The notes under the pieces are model-generated. The model had not been told where the DNA came from. It saw only the letters and a list, made by a program, of their open reading frames with translations, and did no database searches. The position numbers and the translations under genes are program-made. Shown piece after piece: positions 1 through 6,684 of a stretch of 6,777 nt of DNA. Position 1 is the stretch's first letter. Every line of letters begins with the position of its first letter. Location: contig CAJAHZ010000363.1 in assembly GCA_903939665.1 (NCBI GenBank), positions 1 to 6,777 on the forward strand, in the 5' to 3' direction. Origin of the DNA: an uncultured Pseudomonadota bacterium (GTDB lineage Bacteria; Pseudomonadota; Gammaproteobacteria; Burkholderiales; Rhodocyclaceae).

Positions 1-490
1 CCCGACGCTGCTCACCCATCTCGCCAAGCGGCAGTTTGAGCGCCACGGCGAGCCGCCGCCCCGTCCTGGTCGCCAAGCGCTCGCGTTCACGCAGTATGGT
101 GCCGATTGCGTCGATCAGCAGCGTGGCATGCCGCGCATCAAGCAAGGGGCGATAGGCACGCGCACTGAGGTTGAAGCACAGATAATCGGCCATTGTCCAA
201 GCAGCACGCATCCCGGCCAGCCACTCGACCGCCAGCGCAGCAGGGCTGGCACCGATGCCGGCACCCAGACTGACGCCGATTTGCGCGCCCTTGCTTTTGC
301 TGCGATCAACGGTTGAAAGCCGTGCCATCAGGGCGACCACACCCGGATTATGGCCAGGCTCAGGAAGCGGCGTAACGGTACCGAATTCGACACTGCCAAA
401 GCCGCTCGACAGCAAAACGGTCGCCTGTGAGCCGTCCTTGTCGATGCCGCCAGCAAGGCCCGGTCGTTCGCGCCAGAACGCCGTGCTCAT
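1..490 (-). CDS. Dihydroorotate dehydrogenase-like FMN protein, 3' end beyond window
   Basis: The first 163 residues are present and the frame is still open at the window edge. The N-terminal part matches class 2 dihydroorotate dehydrogenase (PyrD): GLAGGIDKDG at residues 11-20 and FGSVEFGTVTP at 31-41 correspond to the FMN-binding AAGLDKDG and GTVTP motifs, and Lys152 in VALKLPL matches the FMN-contacting lysine of VAVKIAP. However, the INRMGFNN orotate-binding segment that normally follows GTVTP is absent, and the NxSSPNT motif bearing the catalytic Ser is replaced by FNLSARAY (106-113). The N-terminal membrane helix of class 2 enzymes is also missing. I infer a flavoprotein of this fold acting on something other than dihydroorotate. 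The ATG at 490-488 overlaps the stop of the aminotransferase gene (ATGA), which implies translational coupling as the fifth gene of the operon. Family placement is firm; the reaction is unknown. Confidence 0.8.
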   Translation of the reverse strand, partial: MSTAFWRERPGLAGGIDKDGSQATVLLSSGFGSVEFGTVTPLPEPGHNPGVVALMARLSTVDRSKSKGAQIGVSLGAGIGASPAALAVEWLAGMRAAWTMADYLCFNLSARAYRPLLDARHATLLIDAIGTILRERERLATRTGRRLAVALKLPLGEMGEQRR

Positions 491-1572
491 CGGTGCCGCT
501 GTGCGAAGTCCGCCATGAAGTCGACCAGCGCGATCACCCCGGCCTCGGGCATGGCGTTATAAAGGCTGGCGCGTATGCCCCCGATGTGGCGATGGCCGCG
601 CAAGTTGCTCAGGCCGTGTAGCGCAGCTTCGCTAATGAACAACTCGGTCAGCGCCTCGTTGGCCAGGTGAAAGCGGGCATTGGTGGTCGAGCGGTGTTCG
701 CGCGCCACAGGGGCATGGTAGAAGCCGCCGCTACCGTCGATCGCGGCATAAAGCAGGCCGGCTTTCTGCCGATTGGCGACGGACATCGCCGCGATGCCGC
801 CCGACTCAAGCAACCAGTCAAAAACCAGCGCCGCCAGATGGATGGCCAGCGTCGGCGGCGTATTCACGCAACTCTGCTGCTCGGCCTGCAGTCGATAGGA
901 AAACGGCGCGGGAACGAGGGGCGCCGACCTTTCCAGCAGATCTTCGCGGACGATGACAACGGTCAGCCCGGCCGGCCCGATATTTTTCTGGGCGCTCGCG
1001 TAAACAAGGCCGAAGCGCGCAATATCCAGCGGCGCAGCAAGAAAACACGAGGTGCAGTCGGCGATCAAAGGGACATCGCCGCAATCGGGCAGATCCGGAT
1101 AGGCGATACCTTCAACCGTCTCGTTTGGCGTGATATGGCAATAAGCGCTGCCGACCGGGAACGACCAGTTTTCGAGGTCTGGCGCAGCGAGGGGTGAGTC
1201 GCCTGCATGGCGCGCCACCACGGCAACCTCGGCGTAACGCTGCGCCTCGCCGATGGCGCGCTTGGCCCAATAACCGGAATCCGCGTAGGCGGCAACCCGC
1301 GAATTGCCAAGCAAGTTGAGCGGCACAATCGAAAACTGGTGCATCGCACCGCCGGCCAGAAACAGGATGCGATAGTTGTCCGGCAGGTTGAGCAGCTGGC
1401 GCAGGCAGGACTGGGCATGCGCCACGATCTCGCGAAAAGCGTCACCGGTGAACGGGCGCTCCAGCGCCGAAGCACCGCTCGCGTCGCGCAAGAAGAGATG
1501 CTCGCTGGCGCGGGCCAGCACCGCATCGGGCATGCGCGCCGGTCCGGCAGAAAAGTTCCAGGCCGGGGCCAC
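487..1572 (-). CDS. serC: SerC-family PLP aminotransferase, divergent substrate site
   Basis: This 361-residue protein is full length compared with E. coli phosphoserine aminotransferase (about 362). Cofactor residues are retained: Ser8 in NFSAGP, Trp102, Thr152 in PNETVEG, Asp172, Gln195, the PLP-binding Lys196 in SAQKNIGPAGL and Asn237-Thr238 in VNTPP. The C-terminal GHRHIGGIRASLYNAMP (His327, Arg328, Arg334) is also kept. The near-invariant ISHR motif, whose His41-Arg42 contact the substrate in E. coli, is replaced by RPFT (Phe41, Thr42), and position 77 is Met rather than Arg, although the latter varies among SerC proteins. Thus it may be a paralogue acting on another amino or oxo acid in the pathway of this operon rather than housekeeping serine synthesis. 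The start is GTG, 5 bases after the stop of the upstream membrane-protein gene, with no clear ribosome-binding site, so reinitiation is likely. Start choice matches the family N-terminus. Confidence 0.88.
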   Translation of the reverse strand: MAPAWNFSAGPARMPDAVLARASEHLFLRDASGASALERPFTGDAFREIVAHAQSCLRQLLNLPDNYRILFLAGGAMHQFSIVPLNLLGNSRVAAYADSGYWAKRAIGEAQRYAEVAVVARHAGDSPLAAPDLENWSFPVGSAYCHITPNETVEGIAYPDLPDCGDVPLIADCTSCFLAAPLDIARFGLVYASAQKNIGPAGLTVVIVREDLLERSAPLVPAPFSYRLQAEQQSCVNTPPTLAIHLAALVFDWLLESGGIAAMSVANRQKAGLLYAAIDGSGGFYHAPVAREHRSTTNARFHLANEALTELFISEAALHGLSNLRGHRHIGGIRASLYNAMPEAGVIALVDFMADFAQRHR

Positions 1573-1577
1573 GCGGA

Positions 1578-2096
1578 TCAGCTGAAGAGAATGCCGCCAT
1601 GCGATCCAGCCGCCATGAAAAACAGCAGCGGAATCGAAAGCATGGTATTGGTCCGCGAAGACAGGTGCGAACGGCGTGAGCAGCGCAGGCGCTCCTCGAT
1701 GCTTGCCGGAACCAGCCCAAGCACCTTCTGCTGGTTAGGCCAGAGGAATACCCAGACATTGGCCATCATCAGCGTGCCGATGTACACGCCGACGCCAATC
1801 GGCGCCAGCGTTCCCTGCAGACCAAGCGCACCGAGCAGCCAGCCTTTCTGCCAAAGCATCAGCATGCCGGCGCACCAGGTCACCACGGAAGCCCAGCGAA
1901 AGAACCCGTGCTCGCGGTTGAGTAGCGCCTGAAATTGCGGACTCTGATCATTCGAGAGATCGGCCGCGCTGATTGGTCGCCAGGTCGGGCGCTGAATGAC
2001 GCTGGAATAGTTATGACCAACCCAGATGACGCCGGCGAGAAAGTGGCTCCAGCGCAAGACCAGATCGATAGCCGGGGCAAAAGATAACATCTCCAT
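1578..2096 (-). CDS. PuuD / urate-oxidase-N-terminal-family membrane protein
   Basis: This 172-residue integral membrane protein has about four hydrophobic segments (roughly 10-30, 66-84, 97-118 and 150-166). It resembles the membrane domain of PuuD-type urate hydroxylases (DUF989, Urate_ox_N): LRWSHFLAGVIWVGHNY at 14-30, MANVWVFLWPNQQKVLG at 111-127, and a C-terminal stretch aligning with the PuuD RSxHNNYLTLPVLFLM region. His18, His28, His63, His144 and His166 are candidate haem or metal ligands, by inference. Full PuuD proteins are about 400 residues with a C-terminal cytochrome c domain; that domain is absent here. Nothing nearby concerns purine breakdown, so a urate role is doubtful; a membrane electron-transfer partner of the neighbouring redox enzymes is more plausible. 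The gene starts 8 bases after the microprotein stop. A second ATG two codons downstream (2090-2088) is an alternative start. Confidence 0.75.
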   Translation of the reverse strand: MEMLSFAPAIDLVLRWSHFLAGVIWVGHNYSSVIQRPTWRPISAADLSNDQSPQFQALLNREHGFFRWASVVTWCAGMLMLWQKGWLLGALGLQGTLAPIGVGVYIGTLMMANVWVFLWPNQQKVLGLVPASIEERLRCSRRSHLSSRTNTMLSIPLLFFMAAGSHGGILFS

Positions 2097-2104
2097 GGCG
2101 CGGC

Positions 2105-2200
2105 TCAGACAACAAGCAGCCGCACCACGGCGGTCAACAGCACGGTCAGCAATACGCCGAGCAGGATGGTTCCGGTGGCGGTGTCGTAAGGATGGCGCAT
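2105..2200 (-). CDS. 31-residue single-pass membrane microprotein
   Basis: A short reading frame begins with ATG only 2 bases after the stop of the PqqE-like gene and ends 8 bases before the PuuD-like gene, filling the gap almost exactly. The product has a short polar start (MRHPYDTATG) followed by about 21 hydrophobic residues, LLGVLLTVLLTAVV being the core, with a single Arg near the end. It reads as one transmembrane helix with a short N-terminal tail. No strong ribosome-binding site precedes it, which fits termination-reinitiation from pqqE. It lacks the Glu-x3-Tyr motif of PqqA, so it is probably not the peptide substrate of the radical SAM enzyme. It could be a small subunit of the adjacent membrane protein (inference). 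I do not recognise a family. Confidence 0.6.
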   Translation of the reverse strand: MRHPYDTATGTILLGVLLTVLLTAVVRLLVV

Positions 2201-2202
2201 TG

Positions 2203-3345
2203 TCAGTCCATGAAGGCGGTGGACACCGCGCGCGGGGTACGCATGATCAGCGGCTTGCGGAAACGGATCGGCTGCGCCACGCTGCGCACCGCCTCCGTTA
2301 CCAGGTGGTGCTGCGGCGACTTGCTGCAGGCCGGGTCGGTATTGGTCGCGTTGCCGGTGAGCAGGAAGGCCTGACAGCGGCAGCCGCCGAAATCCTTGTC
2401 CTTCTCGGAACACGAGCTGCACGGCTCGGGCAGCCAGTCGAGGCCGCGATATTTGCGGAATAGTGGCGATTCGTGCCACAGCCATGCCAGCGACTTGTCG
2501 CGCACCGACTCGAACTCCAGACCGGGGATGACGCGGGCTTCCTGGCAGGGCATCGCCACGCCGTCCGGCGCGACGGTCAGGTGAATGGCGCCCCAACCGT
2601 TCATGCAGGCTTTCGGACGGCCTTCGTAATAGTCGGGAATGACGAAGTAAATCGTCATGGTGTCGCCCAGCTTCTCGCGCCAGCGATTAACCAGCGCCTC
2701 GATCTCGCGCACCTGTTCAAGACTCGGCATCAGTTCGTCGCGGTTGAGCAGCGCCCAGTTGTAATACTGGATGTTGGCCAGCTCCATATATTCGATGCCA
2801 AGATCCGCCGCCCAGGCGATCATGGCGTCTACATCGGCGATATTCTGGCGGAAGACCGGCATGTTCAGGACCATCGGGAAATCATGCGCCTTGATGATGC
2901 GTGCTGCTTCCAGCTTGAGCGCGTGCGCCTTGGCGCCGACCAGCTCGTCAGTGAGCGGCTGGCGCATCGACTGCAGGGAAAGCTGCACGTGCTTCAGCCC
3001 CGCCTTTTTGAGGGCGCCCATGCGCTCGTCGGTCAAGCCAATCCCCGAAGTGATCAGGTTGGTATAAAGGCCGAGCTCGTCGGCGTAGGCCACCAGTTCT
3101 TCCAGATCATCGCGCAGCAGCGGCTCGCCGCCGGTGAAGCCGAGTTGCAGCGTACCCAGCTCGCGCGCTTCGCGCAGCACGCGCTTCCACTCGTCGGTCG
3201 TCAATTCGCTCTGGGCATAATCATCAAAATTCAGCGGATTGTTGCACCACGTGCATTTCAGCGGGCAACGGTAGGTCAGCTCAAGCGACAACCACAGGGG
3301 CAAGCCCTGCCCGTCCAGGCTCAAACCACTCGATTCTTTCGGCAT
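2203..3345 (-). CDS. pqqE: PqqE-type radical SAM peptide-crosslinking enzyme
   Basis: The protein has 380 residues, the usual PqqE length. PqqE makes the Glu-Tyr carbon-carbon bond in the precursor peptide PqqA, with PqqD as chaperone, as the first step to PQQ. ELTYRCPLKCTWC (22-34) carries the CX3CX2C site (Cys27, 31, 34) for the SAM-binding 4Fe-4S cluster; GGEP is at 72-75 and YTNLITSGIGL at 94-104. The C-terminal SPASM-type region keeps all auxiliary cluster ligands expected from Methylorubrum PqqE: Cys247, Cys267, Cys309, Cys312, Asp318, Cys322, Cys324 and Cys340, with KDFGGCRCQAF strongly conserved. An AGGAG ribosome-binding site lies 7 bases before the ATG, which fixes the start. It heads the five-gene left operon. 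Neither pqqA nor pqqD is visible in the window, so either those genes lie elsewhere or the enzyme serves a PqqE-like paralogous pathway. Confidence 0.92.
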   Translation of the reverse strand: MPKESSGLSLDGQGLPLWLSLELTYRCPLKCTWCNNPLNFDDYAQSELTTDEWKRVLREARELGTLQLGFTGGEPLLRDDLEELVAYADELGLYTNLITSGIGLTDERMGALKKAGLKHVQLSLQSMRQPLTDELVGAKAHALKLEAARIIKAHDFPMVLNMPVFRQNIADVDAMIAWAADLGIEYMELANIQYYNWALLNRDELMPSLEQVREIEALVNRWREKLGDTMTIYFVIPDYYEGRPKACMNGWGAIHLTVAPDGVAMPCQEARVIPGLEFESVRDKSLAWLWHESPLFRKYRGLDWLPEPCSSCSEKDKDFGGCRCQAFLLTGNATNTDPACSKSPQHHLVTEAVRSVAQPIRFRKPLIMRTPRAVSTAFMD

Positions 3346-3414
3346 GATGATCTCCTCATGGTGCTCATTATTTTATGCGCGGGGCCGCATCTGGACGCCC
3401 GCTTCCCAATCGCC

Positions 3415-3439
3415 CATTGTTCGCCACAATGAGCGAACA
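3415..3439. repeat. Two overlapping inverted repeats, candidate operator or hairpin
   Basis: CATTGT (3415-3420) and ACAATG (3426-3431) form a perfect 6-base inverted repeat with a 5-base spacer. Overlapping it, TGTTCGC (3418-3424) and GCGAACA (3433-3439) form a perfect 7-base inverted repeat with an 8-base spacer. The two structures are mutually exclusive as hairpins. Alternatively they form a dyad for a dimeric DNA-binding protein about 70-95 bases upstream of the pqqE-type start codon. Confidence 0.45.
3427..3438 (-). promoter_or_regulatory. Shared upstream element, copy at the pqqE-type operon
   Basis: The plus-strand sequence CAATGAGCGAAC (minus strand GTTCGCTCATTG) differs at one of 12 positions from 6718-6729 upstream of the receptor gene. 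Both copies lie in the same orientation to their operons, about 65-81 bases before the start codon, and both follow a CATTG half-site (3415-3419 here). A common regulator is inferred. Confidence 0.35.
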
Positions 3440-3523
3440 TGCGCCGAGATTGGCGCGAGATTGCCGTCGTTCTTTTTTGCGGCGAGGCCTCACGAATTTC
3501 ATGAGACAGCGACAAAGCGGGTT

Positions 3524-4462
3524 TCAGGTGTCGCGGCAAGCGGCCAGACGTTCGAGCGCAGCGATGCACGCAGCGGCCATATCGGGCGCCAAAGCGCCAT
3601 GACGACCACCGGCAACGAGTTGCCACTGCGCCTCCGGCCACGCACGATGCAGCCGCTCGGCAGTGCGCGGCGGGCACACCGGATCGTCGCTGCCCTGCAC
3701 GATGACCGTCGAAATGTGGCGGATGCACCCGATATCGGCGAGCAGTTCGGTGGCATCGACGAAGCAGCGCTGCGCAAGATAGTGTGCCTGCACGGCGGTC
3801 TTGGCCAGTTGCCGGGCGTCCGGCGCCGTGTCGAGCGGCGCTTCTCCCATCAGAGCGCGTTCATAGTCGAGCCAGTGACGAGCCGCTGCTGCACGTACCG
3901 GAAAATTGCCAGACAGCAGACGACTGGTATAGGCGCGCAACAGGTCTTCGCGCTCATTTTCCGGCACACCGGCAGCCAGCGCCTGCCAGGCCTGCGGTGC
4001 GCCGCGATCAGCACCTTGGGCGTAGCACCGCAACTCATCGTCTGAGCCAAGGAAAATACCGCGCAACACCAGGCCGCTGACCCGTTCCGGGTGCCGTCGC
4101 GCATAGGCCAGCGCAAGCAGGCTCCCCCAGGAACCACCGAAGACGATCCAGCGCTCGATGCCCAGCGTTTCACGGATCAACTCGATGTCGGCCAGCAGAT
4201 GGTCGGTGGTATTGGCGTGCAGACCGCCCAGCGGCGTACTGCGACCACAACCGCGCTGATCAAACAGCACGGCGCGAAAACGCGCCGGATCGAAGAAGCG
4301 GCGCTGCGCCGGCGAACAACCACTACCCGGCCCGCCATGCAGAAAGACGACCGGCACACCGTCCGGTCGACCGCATTCCTCGACGTACAGGCGGTGGCCA
4401 TCGCCGGCCGCCAGAAACTGTTCGCGGTACGGAACCGTCTCTGCAAACAGCGGGTGTGCCAC
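3524..4462 (-). CDS. pip: Proline iminopeptidase-like alpha/beta hydrolase (S33)
   Basis: This 312-residue protein matches the length and motifs of prolyl aminopeptidase, a cytoplasmic serine peptidase that removes N-terminal proline. Motifs in order: the oxyanion-region HGGPGSG (42-48), FDQRGCGRS (67-75), the nucleophile elbow GGSWGS with Ser111, LVLRGIF (131-137) lining the proline pocket, Asp260 in QGSDDPVCP, and His288 in GGRHGA as the third catalytic residue. Of the two glutamates that bind the substrate amino group in the Serratia enzyme, the first appears as Glu201 (LDYERAL); the second, in the usual IENHYF motif, is Gln225 (VQAHYL), so substrate preference may differ. There is no signal peptide. 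The start is GTG, 6 bases after the receptor stop, and the N-terminus agrees with the family. Co-transcription with the receptor is likely; a role in processing a peptide precursor is speculative. Confidence 0.85.
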   Translation of the reverse strand: MAHPLFAETVPYREQFLAAGDGHRLYVEECGRPDGVPVVFLHGGPGSGCSPAQRRFFDPARFRAVLFDQRGCGRSTPLGGLHANTTDHLLADIELIRETLGIERWIVFGGSWGSLLALAYARRHPERVSGLVLRGIFLGSDDELRCYAQGADRGAPQAWQALAAGVPENEREDLLRAYTSRLLSGNFPVRAAAARHWLDYERALMGEAPLDTAPDARQLAKTAVQAHYLAQRCFVDATELLADIGCIRHISTVIVQGSDDPVCPPRTAERLHRAWPEAQWQLVAGGRHGALAPDMAAACIAALERLAACRDT

Positions 4463-4468
4463 GGCGGT

Positions 4469-6652
4469 TTAGAACACGTACTGCGCGCTGGCGCCAGCCA
4501 GCCAGTTGCGCCCCGGTGCGCCTTCGTAGAAACGGCCACTTGTGTCGCCAACAATTACCGAACCGACGTAGCTGCGGTCAAAGGCGTTGTTCAGGCGAAC
4601 AAACTCGCGCACGCGCCACCCGCCGGATTTCTGCTCGGCGCCAACACGTAAATTGGCGATCAGGTAGCCGGGAGCCGTGTGGTCGGTATTGCTGTCAGCG
4701 ACGTAAATCTTGCTGCTGGCCACTGTCTCGACCGCTGCACTGAGACCGGAAGGAGCGTCTTTCCAGGCCAGTTCGCCGTAGAAGGAGGCCGCAGGTACGC
4801 CGGGCAGCTTGTTGCCGGCAGGCACGACCACGTTGGTCAGGCCAGTGGTGAACGATTCATCATAGGTCGCGTCCAGACGGGTGATGGCAATTCGCCCGCT
4901 GAAACCGTGGCGCCAAACCGTGTCCAGCGAAAGCTCCACGCCACGCCGCAGGGTATGCCCGGCATTCTTGTAGCTGGTACGACCGCTCGATGAAGCATCC
5001 ACCACCAGTTCATCCTCGGTACGCACCTCGAACAGCGCCAGATTAACGCGGGTGTCGCTGCCAACGAATGCCTTGGCGCCGACTTCAAAGTGCTTGCTGC
5101 GCGCGGCCTGAAGATTGAAATTGAAGGTACCGCCAGTGCCCGAGTAGAACATCTCGTTGAGCGTCGGCGTCTCAAAACCGCGCGCCGCGCTAGCGTACAG
5201 ATTAAGGGCTGACGTGGCCTTATAAAGAACGCCAATCATCGGCGTCGTGCTGCTGTAGGTCACGTTACCGCTGTCATTGCCATTACCGGCAACCACATAC
5301 TTGTCGTCGACCGACACACGCATCGCGCTATGACGCAGACCGCCGGTAAGGCTCCACTGCCCGCTCTGCCATTCGGATTGGATATAGGGATCGAGACTCG
5401 AAACAACATCCTGTTCATTACGCCTGAGTGCGCCCTTAACCCCAAGCTGGCTACCGATGAAATTCTCGTAGCCGCGACGATCGTCGGAGGAGCGATCGTA
5501 ATCGACGCCCACCGTCGTCGTCAGGCTGCCGCTACCCATCTGGCGCACGGCAATCCAGCGCGCGCCAAAGCCCCCGAAATCACGGTCAAAATCGACCACG
5601 CCACCGGGGTGGCTGGGCGGCAGCTGAAAAGCTTTCGAGAACGACTGATACTGGATCACCTGCCGATTACCAGCGTAGGTCGAGAGTTGCAAACGATCCT
5701 CGCCGAAACGACGCTCGTAGGTCGCACCACCCTGAACGTGGTCAATGCTCTTGCGCGTGTTGTAACGATCGGCAAACGTTTTTCCCAAGGCAGCAAGAGC
5801 GGGGTCGATTTCGTTGCTGCGCGGATCGCGCTGGAAAGTCGCCCACTTCACGCCAAGCGCATCCTGCGTGTCGTGCTGAGTCAACTGATTGGCAATCAGG
5901 GTCAGCCGGCTGTCGGCATCCAGGTCGGCGGTCAGCTTGACCATCGCCTGATCGCGCGTTGCTGCGCTGTGGTCGCGGAAACCGTCGGTGGAAAAACGCG
6001 AGGCATCAATGACGTAACCCAGATTGCCCACTTTGCCCTGCGCCGCAACATCGGCCTTCCAGGAGCCATAGCTACCGCCCGACACCGAGGTTTCAACGGA
6101 CGGCGCACCCTGACCATCGCGCGTAAAGAGCTGGATCACGCCGCCGGCATGATTGCCATAAATTGCCGAAAACGGCCCACGCAACACTTCGATGCGCTCA
6201 GCCTGATCGAGATTGAAAGTCGCTGCCTGGCCCTGCCCGTCGGGCATGCTGGCCGGAATGCCATCGGCGATCAGCTTGATGCCGCGCACACCAAAGGCTG
6301 AACGCGCACCGAAACCACGCGATGAGATTTGCAGATCCTGTGCGTAGTTCTGACGATTCTGCACGGTAATTCCAGGCACGGCGACCAGCGCCTCGGAGGC
6401 ATTGACGCGCGCCTGCCCCTCCGTAATGCGGGCACGATCCACCACATCAATTGCCGCCGGCAGATCAAAGCTCGAATGCTCGACACGGCTGCCGGTAATA
6501 ACCACGGGGCTCAACACCGGCATACGGGCATCGGCGCTGACGGGGACATCGTTGGTTTCGGCAGCTGCCAACATGGGCAACGGCGCAAATAGTGCTGAAA
6601 CCAGAGCGACGGACAGGCGCTGAGCGCAGGACTTGCGTTGATTGGCAAACAT
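4469..6652 (-). CDS. pqqU: TonB-dependent receptor, YncD/PqqU-like
   Basis: This 727-residue outer-membrane receptor has a signal peptide (about 1-31, cleavage after LAAA), a possible TonB box near PVVIT (49-53), a plug domain to about 175, and a barrel ending in Phe. Long stretches match E. coli YncD as I recall it: VQNRQNYAQDLQISSRGFG (97-115), DGIPASMPDGQGQ (130-142), EVLRGPFSAIYGN (155-167), then DPYIQSEWQ, GNGNDSG, RGFETPTLNEM, GRTSYKNAG, YVGSVIV and the C-terminal GRFYEGAPGRNW. YncD was renamed PqqU after work showing that it imports PQQ, so PQQ or a similar small quinone is the likely ligand. There is no N-terminal signalling domain, so it does not act through an ECF anti-sigma relay. 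The ATG is preceded by AGGAAG with an 8-base spacer. The iminopeptidase gene follows after 6 bases. Confidence 0.9.
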   Translation of the reverse strand: MFANQRKSCAQRLSVALVSALFAPLPMLAAAETNDVPVSADARMPVLSPVVITGSRVEHSSFDLPAAIDVVDRARITEGQARVNASEALVAVPGITVQNRQNYAQDLQISSRGFGARSAFGVRGIKLIADGIPASMPDGQGQAATFNLDQAERIEVLRGPFSAIYGNHAGGVIQLFTRDGQGAPSVETSVSGGSYGSWKADVAAQGKVGNLGYVIDASRFSTDGFRDHSAATRDQAMVKLTADLDADSRLTLIANQLTQHDTQDALGVKWATFQRDPRSNEIDPALAALGKTFADRYNTRKSIDHVQGGATYERRFGEDRLQLSTYAGNRQVIQYQSFSKAFQLPPSHPGGVVDFDRDFGGFGARWIAVRQMGSGSLTTTVGVDYDRSSDDRRGYENFIGSQLGVKGALRRNEQDVVSSLDPYIQSEWQSGQWSLTGGLRHSAMRVSVDDKYVVAGNGNDSGNVTYSSTTPMIGVLYKATSALNLYASAARGFETPTLNEMFYSGTGGTFNFNLQAARSKHFEVGAKAFVGSDTRVNLALFEVRTEDELVVDASSSGRTSYKNAGHTLRRGVELSLDTVWRHGFSGRIAITRLDATYDESFTTGLTNVVVPAGNKLPGVPAASFYGELAWKDAPSGLSAAVETVASSKIYVADSNTDHTAPGYLIANLRVGAEQKSGGWRVREFVRLNNAFDRSYVGSVIVGDTSGRFYEGAPGRNWLAGASAQYVF

Positions 6653-6684
6653 GAGAGGGGCTTCCTGGCGCTTAACGGGCCCGA

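Larger units (their letters stand above)
3346..3523 (-). promoter_or_regulatory. Intergenic region upstream of the pqqE-type operon
   Basis: This 178-base gap separates the iminopeptidase stop from the pqqE-type start. It holds overlapping inverted repeats at 3415-3439, an element shared with the receptor promoter region at 3427-3438, and a possible minus-strand -10 box TAAAAT at 3375-3370, followed by AGGAG just before the start codon. I see no convincing -35 box. I also see no intrinsic terminator behind the iminopeptidase gene: a weak hairpin CTCATG/CGTGAG occurs (3505-3489), but no T-run follows it on the minus strand. Read-through from the receptor-peptidase unit is therefore possible. 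Confidence 0.45.

Noticed and set aside
2473..3432. Long plus-strand open frame (319 codons) opposite the PqqE-type gene.
   Set aside because: It is antisense to a firmly identified gene, and its composition reflects GC-rich third positions of the complementary frame; no domain is recognisable.
3368..3502. A 44-residue minus-strand frame in the intergenic gap, strongly basic at its N-terminus, considered as a PqqA-like precursor peptide.
   Set aside because: It has no Glu-x3-Tyr motif, contains no Tyr at all, has no ribosome-binding site, and overlaps the probable promoter and dyad sequences.
3489..3505. Hairpin CTCATG-AAATT-CGTGAG behind the iminopeptidase gene, considered as an intrinsic terminator.
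   Set aside because: The stem is short with one wobble pair, and no T-run follows on the transcribed strand.
5330..6301. Long plus-strand open frame (323 codons) opposite the receptor gene.
   Set aside because: It is a shadow of the receptor coding strand with no recognisable protein family.
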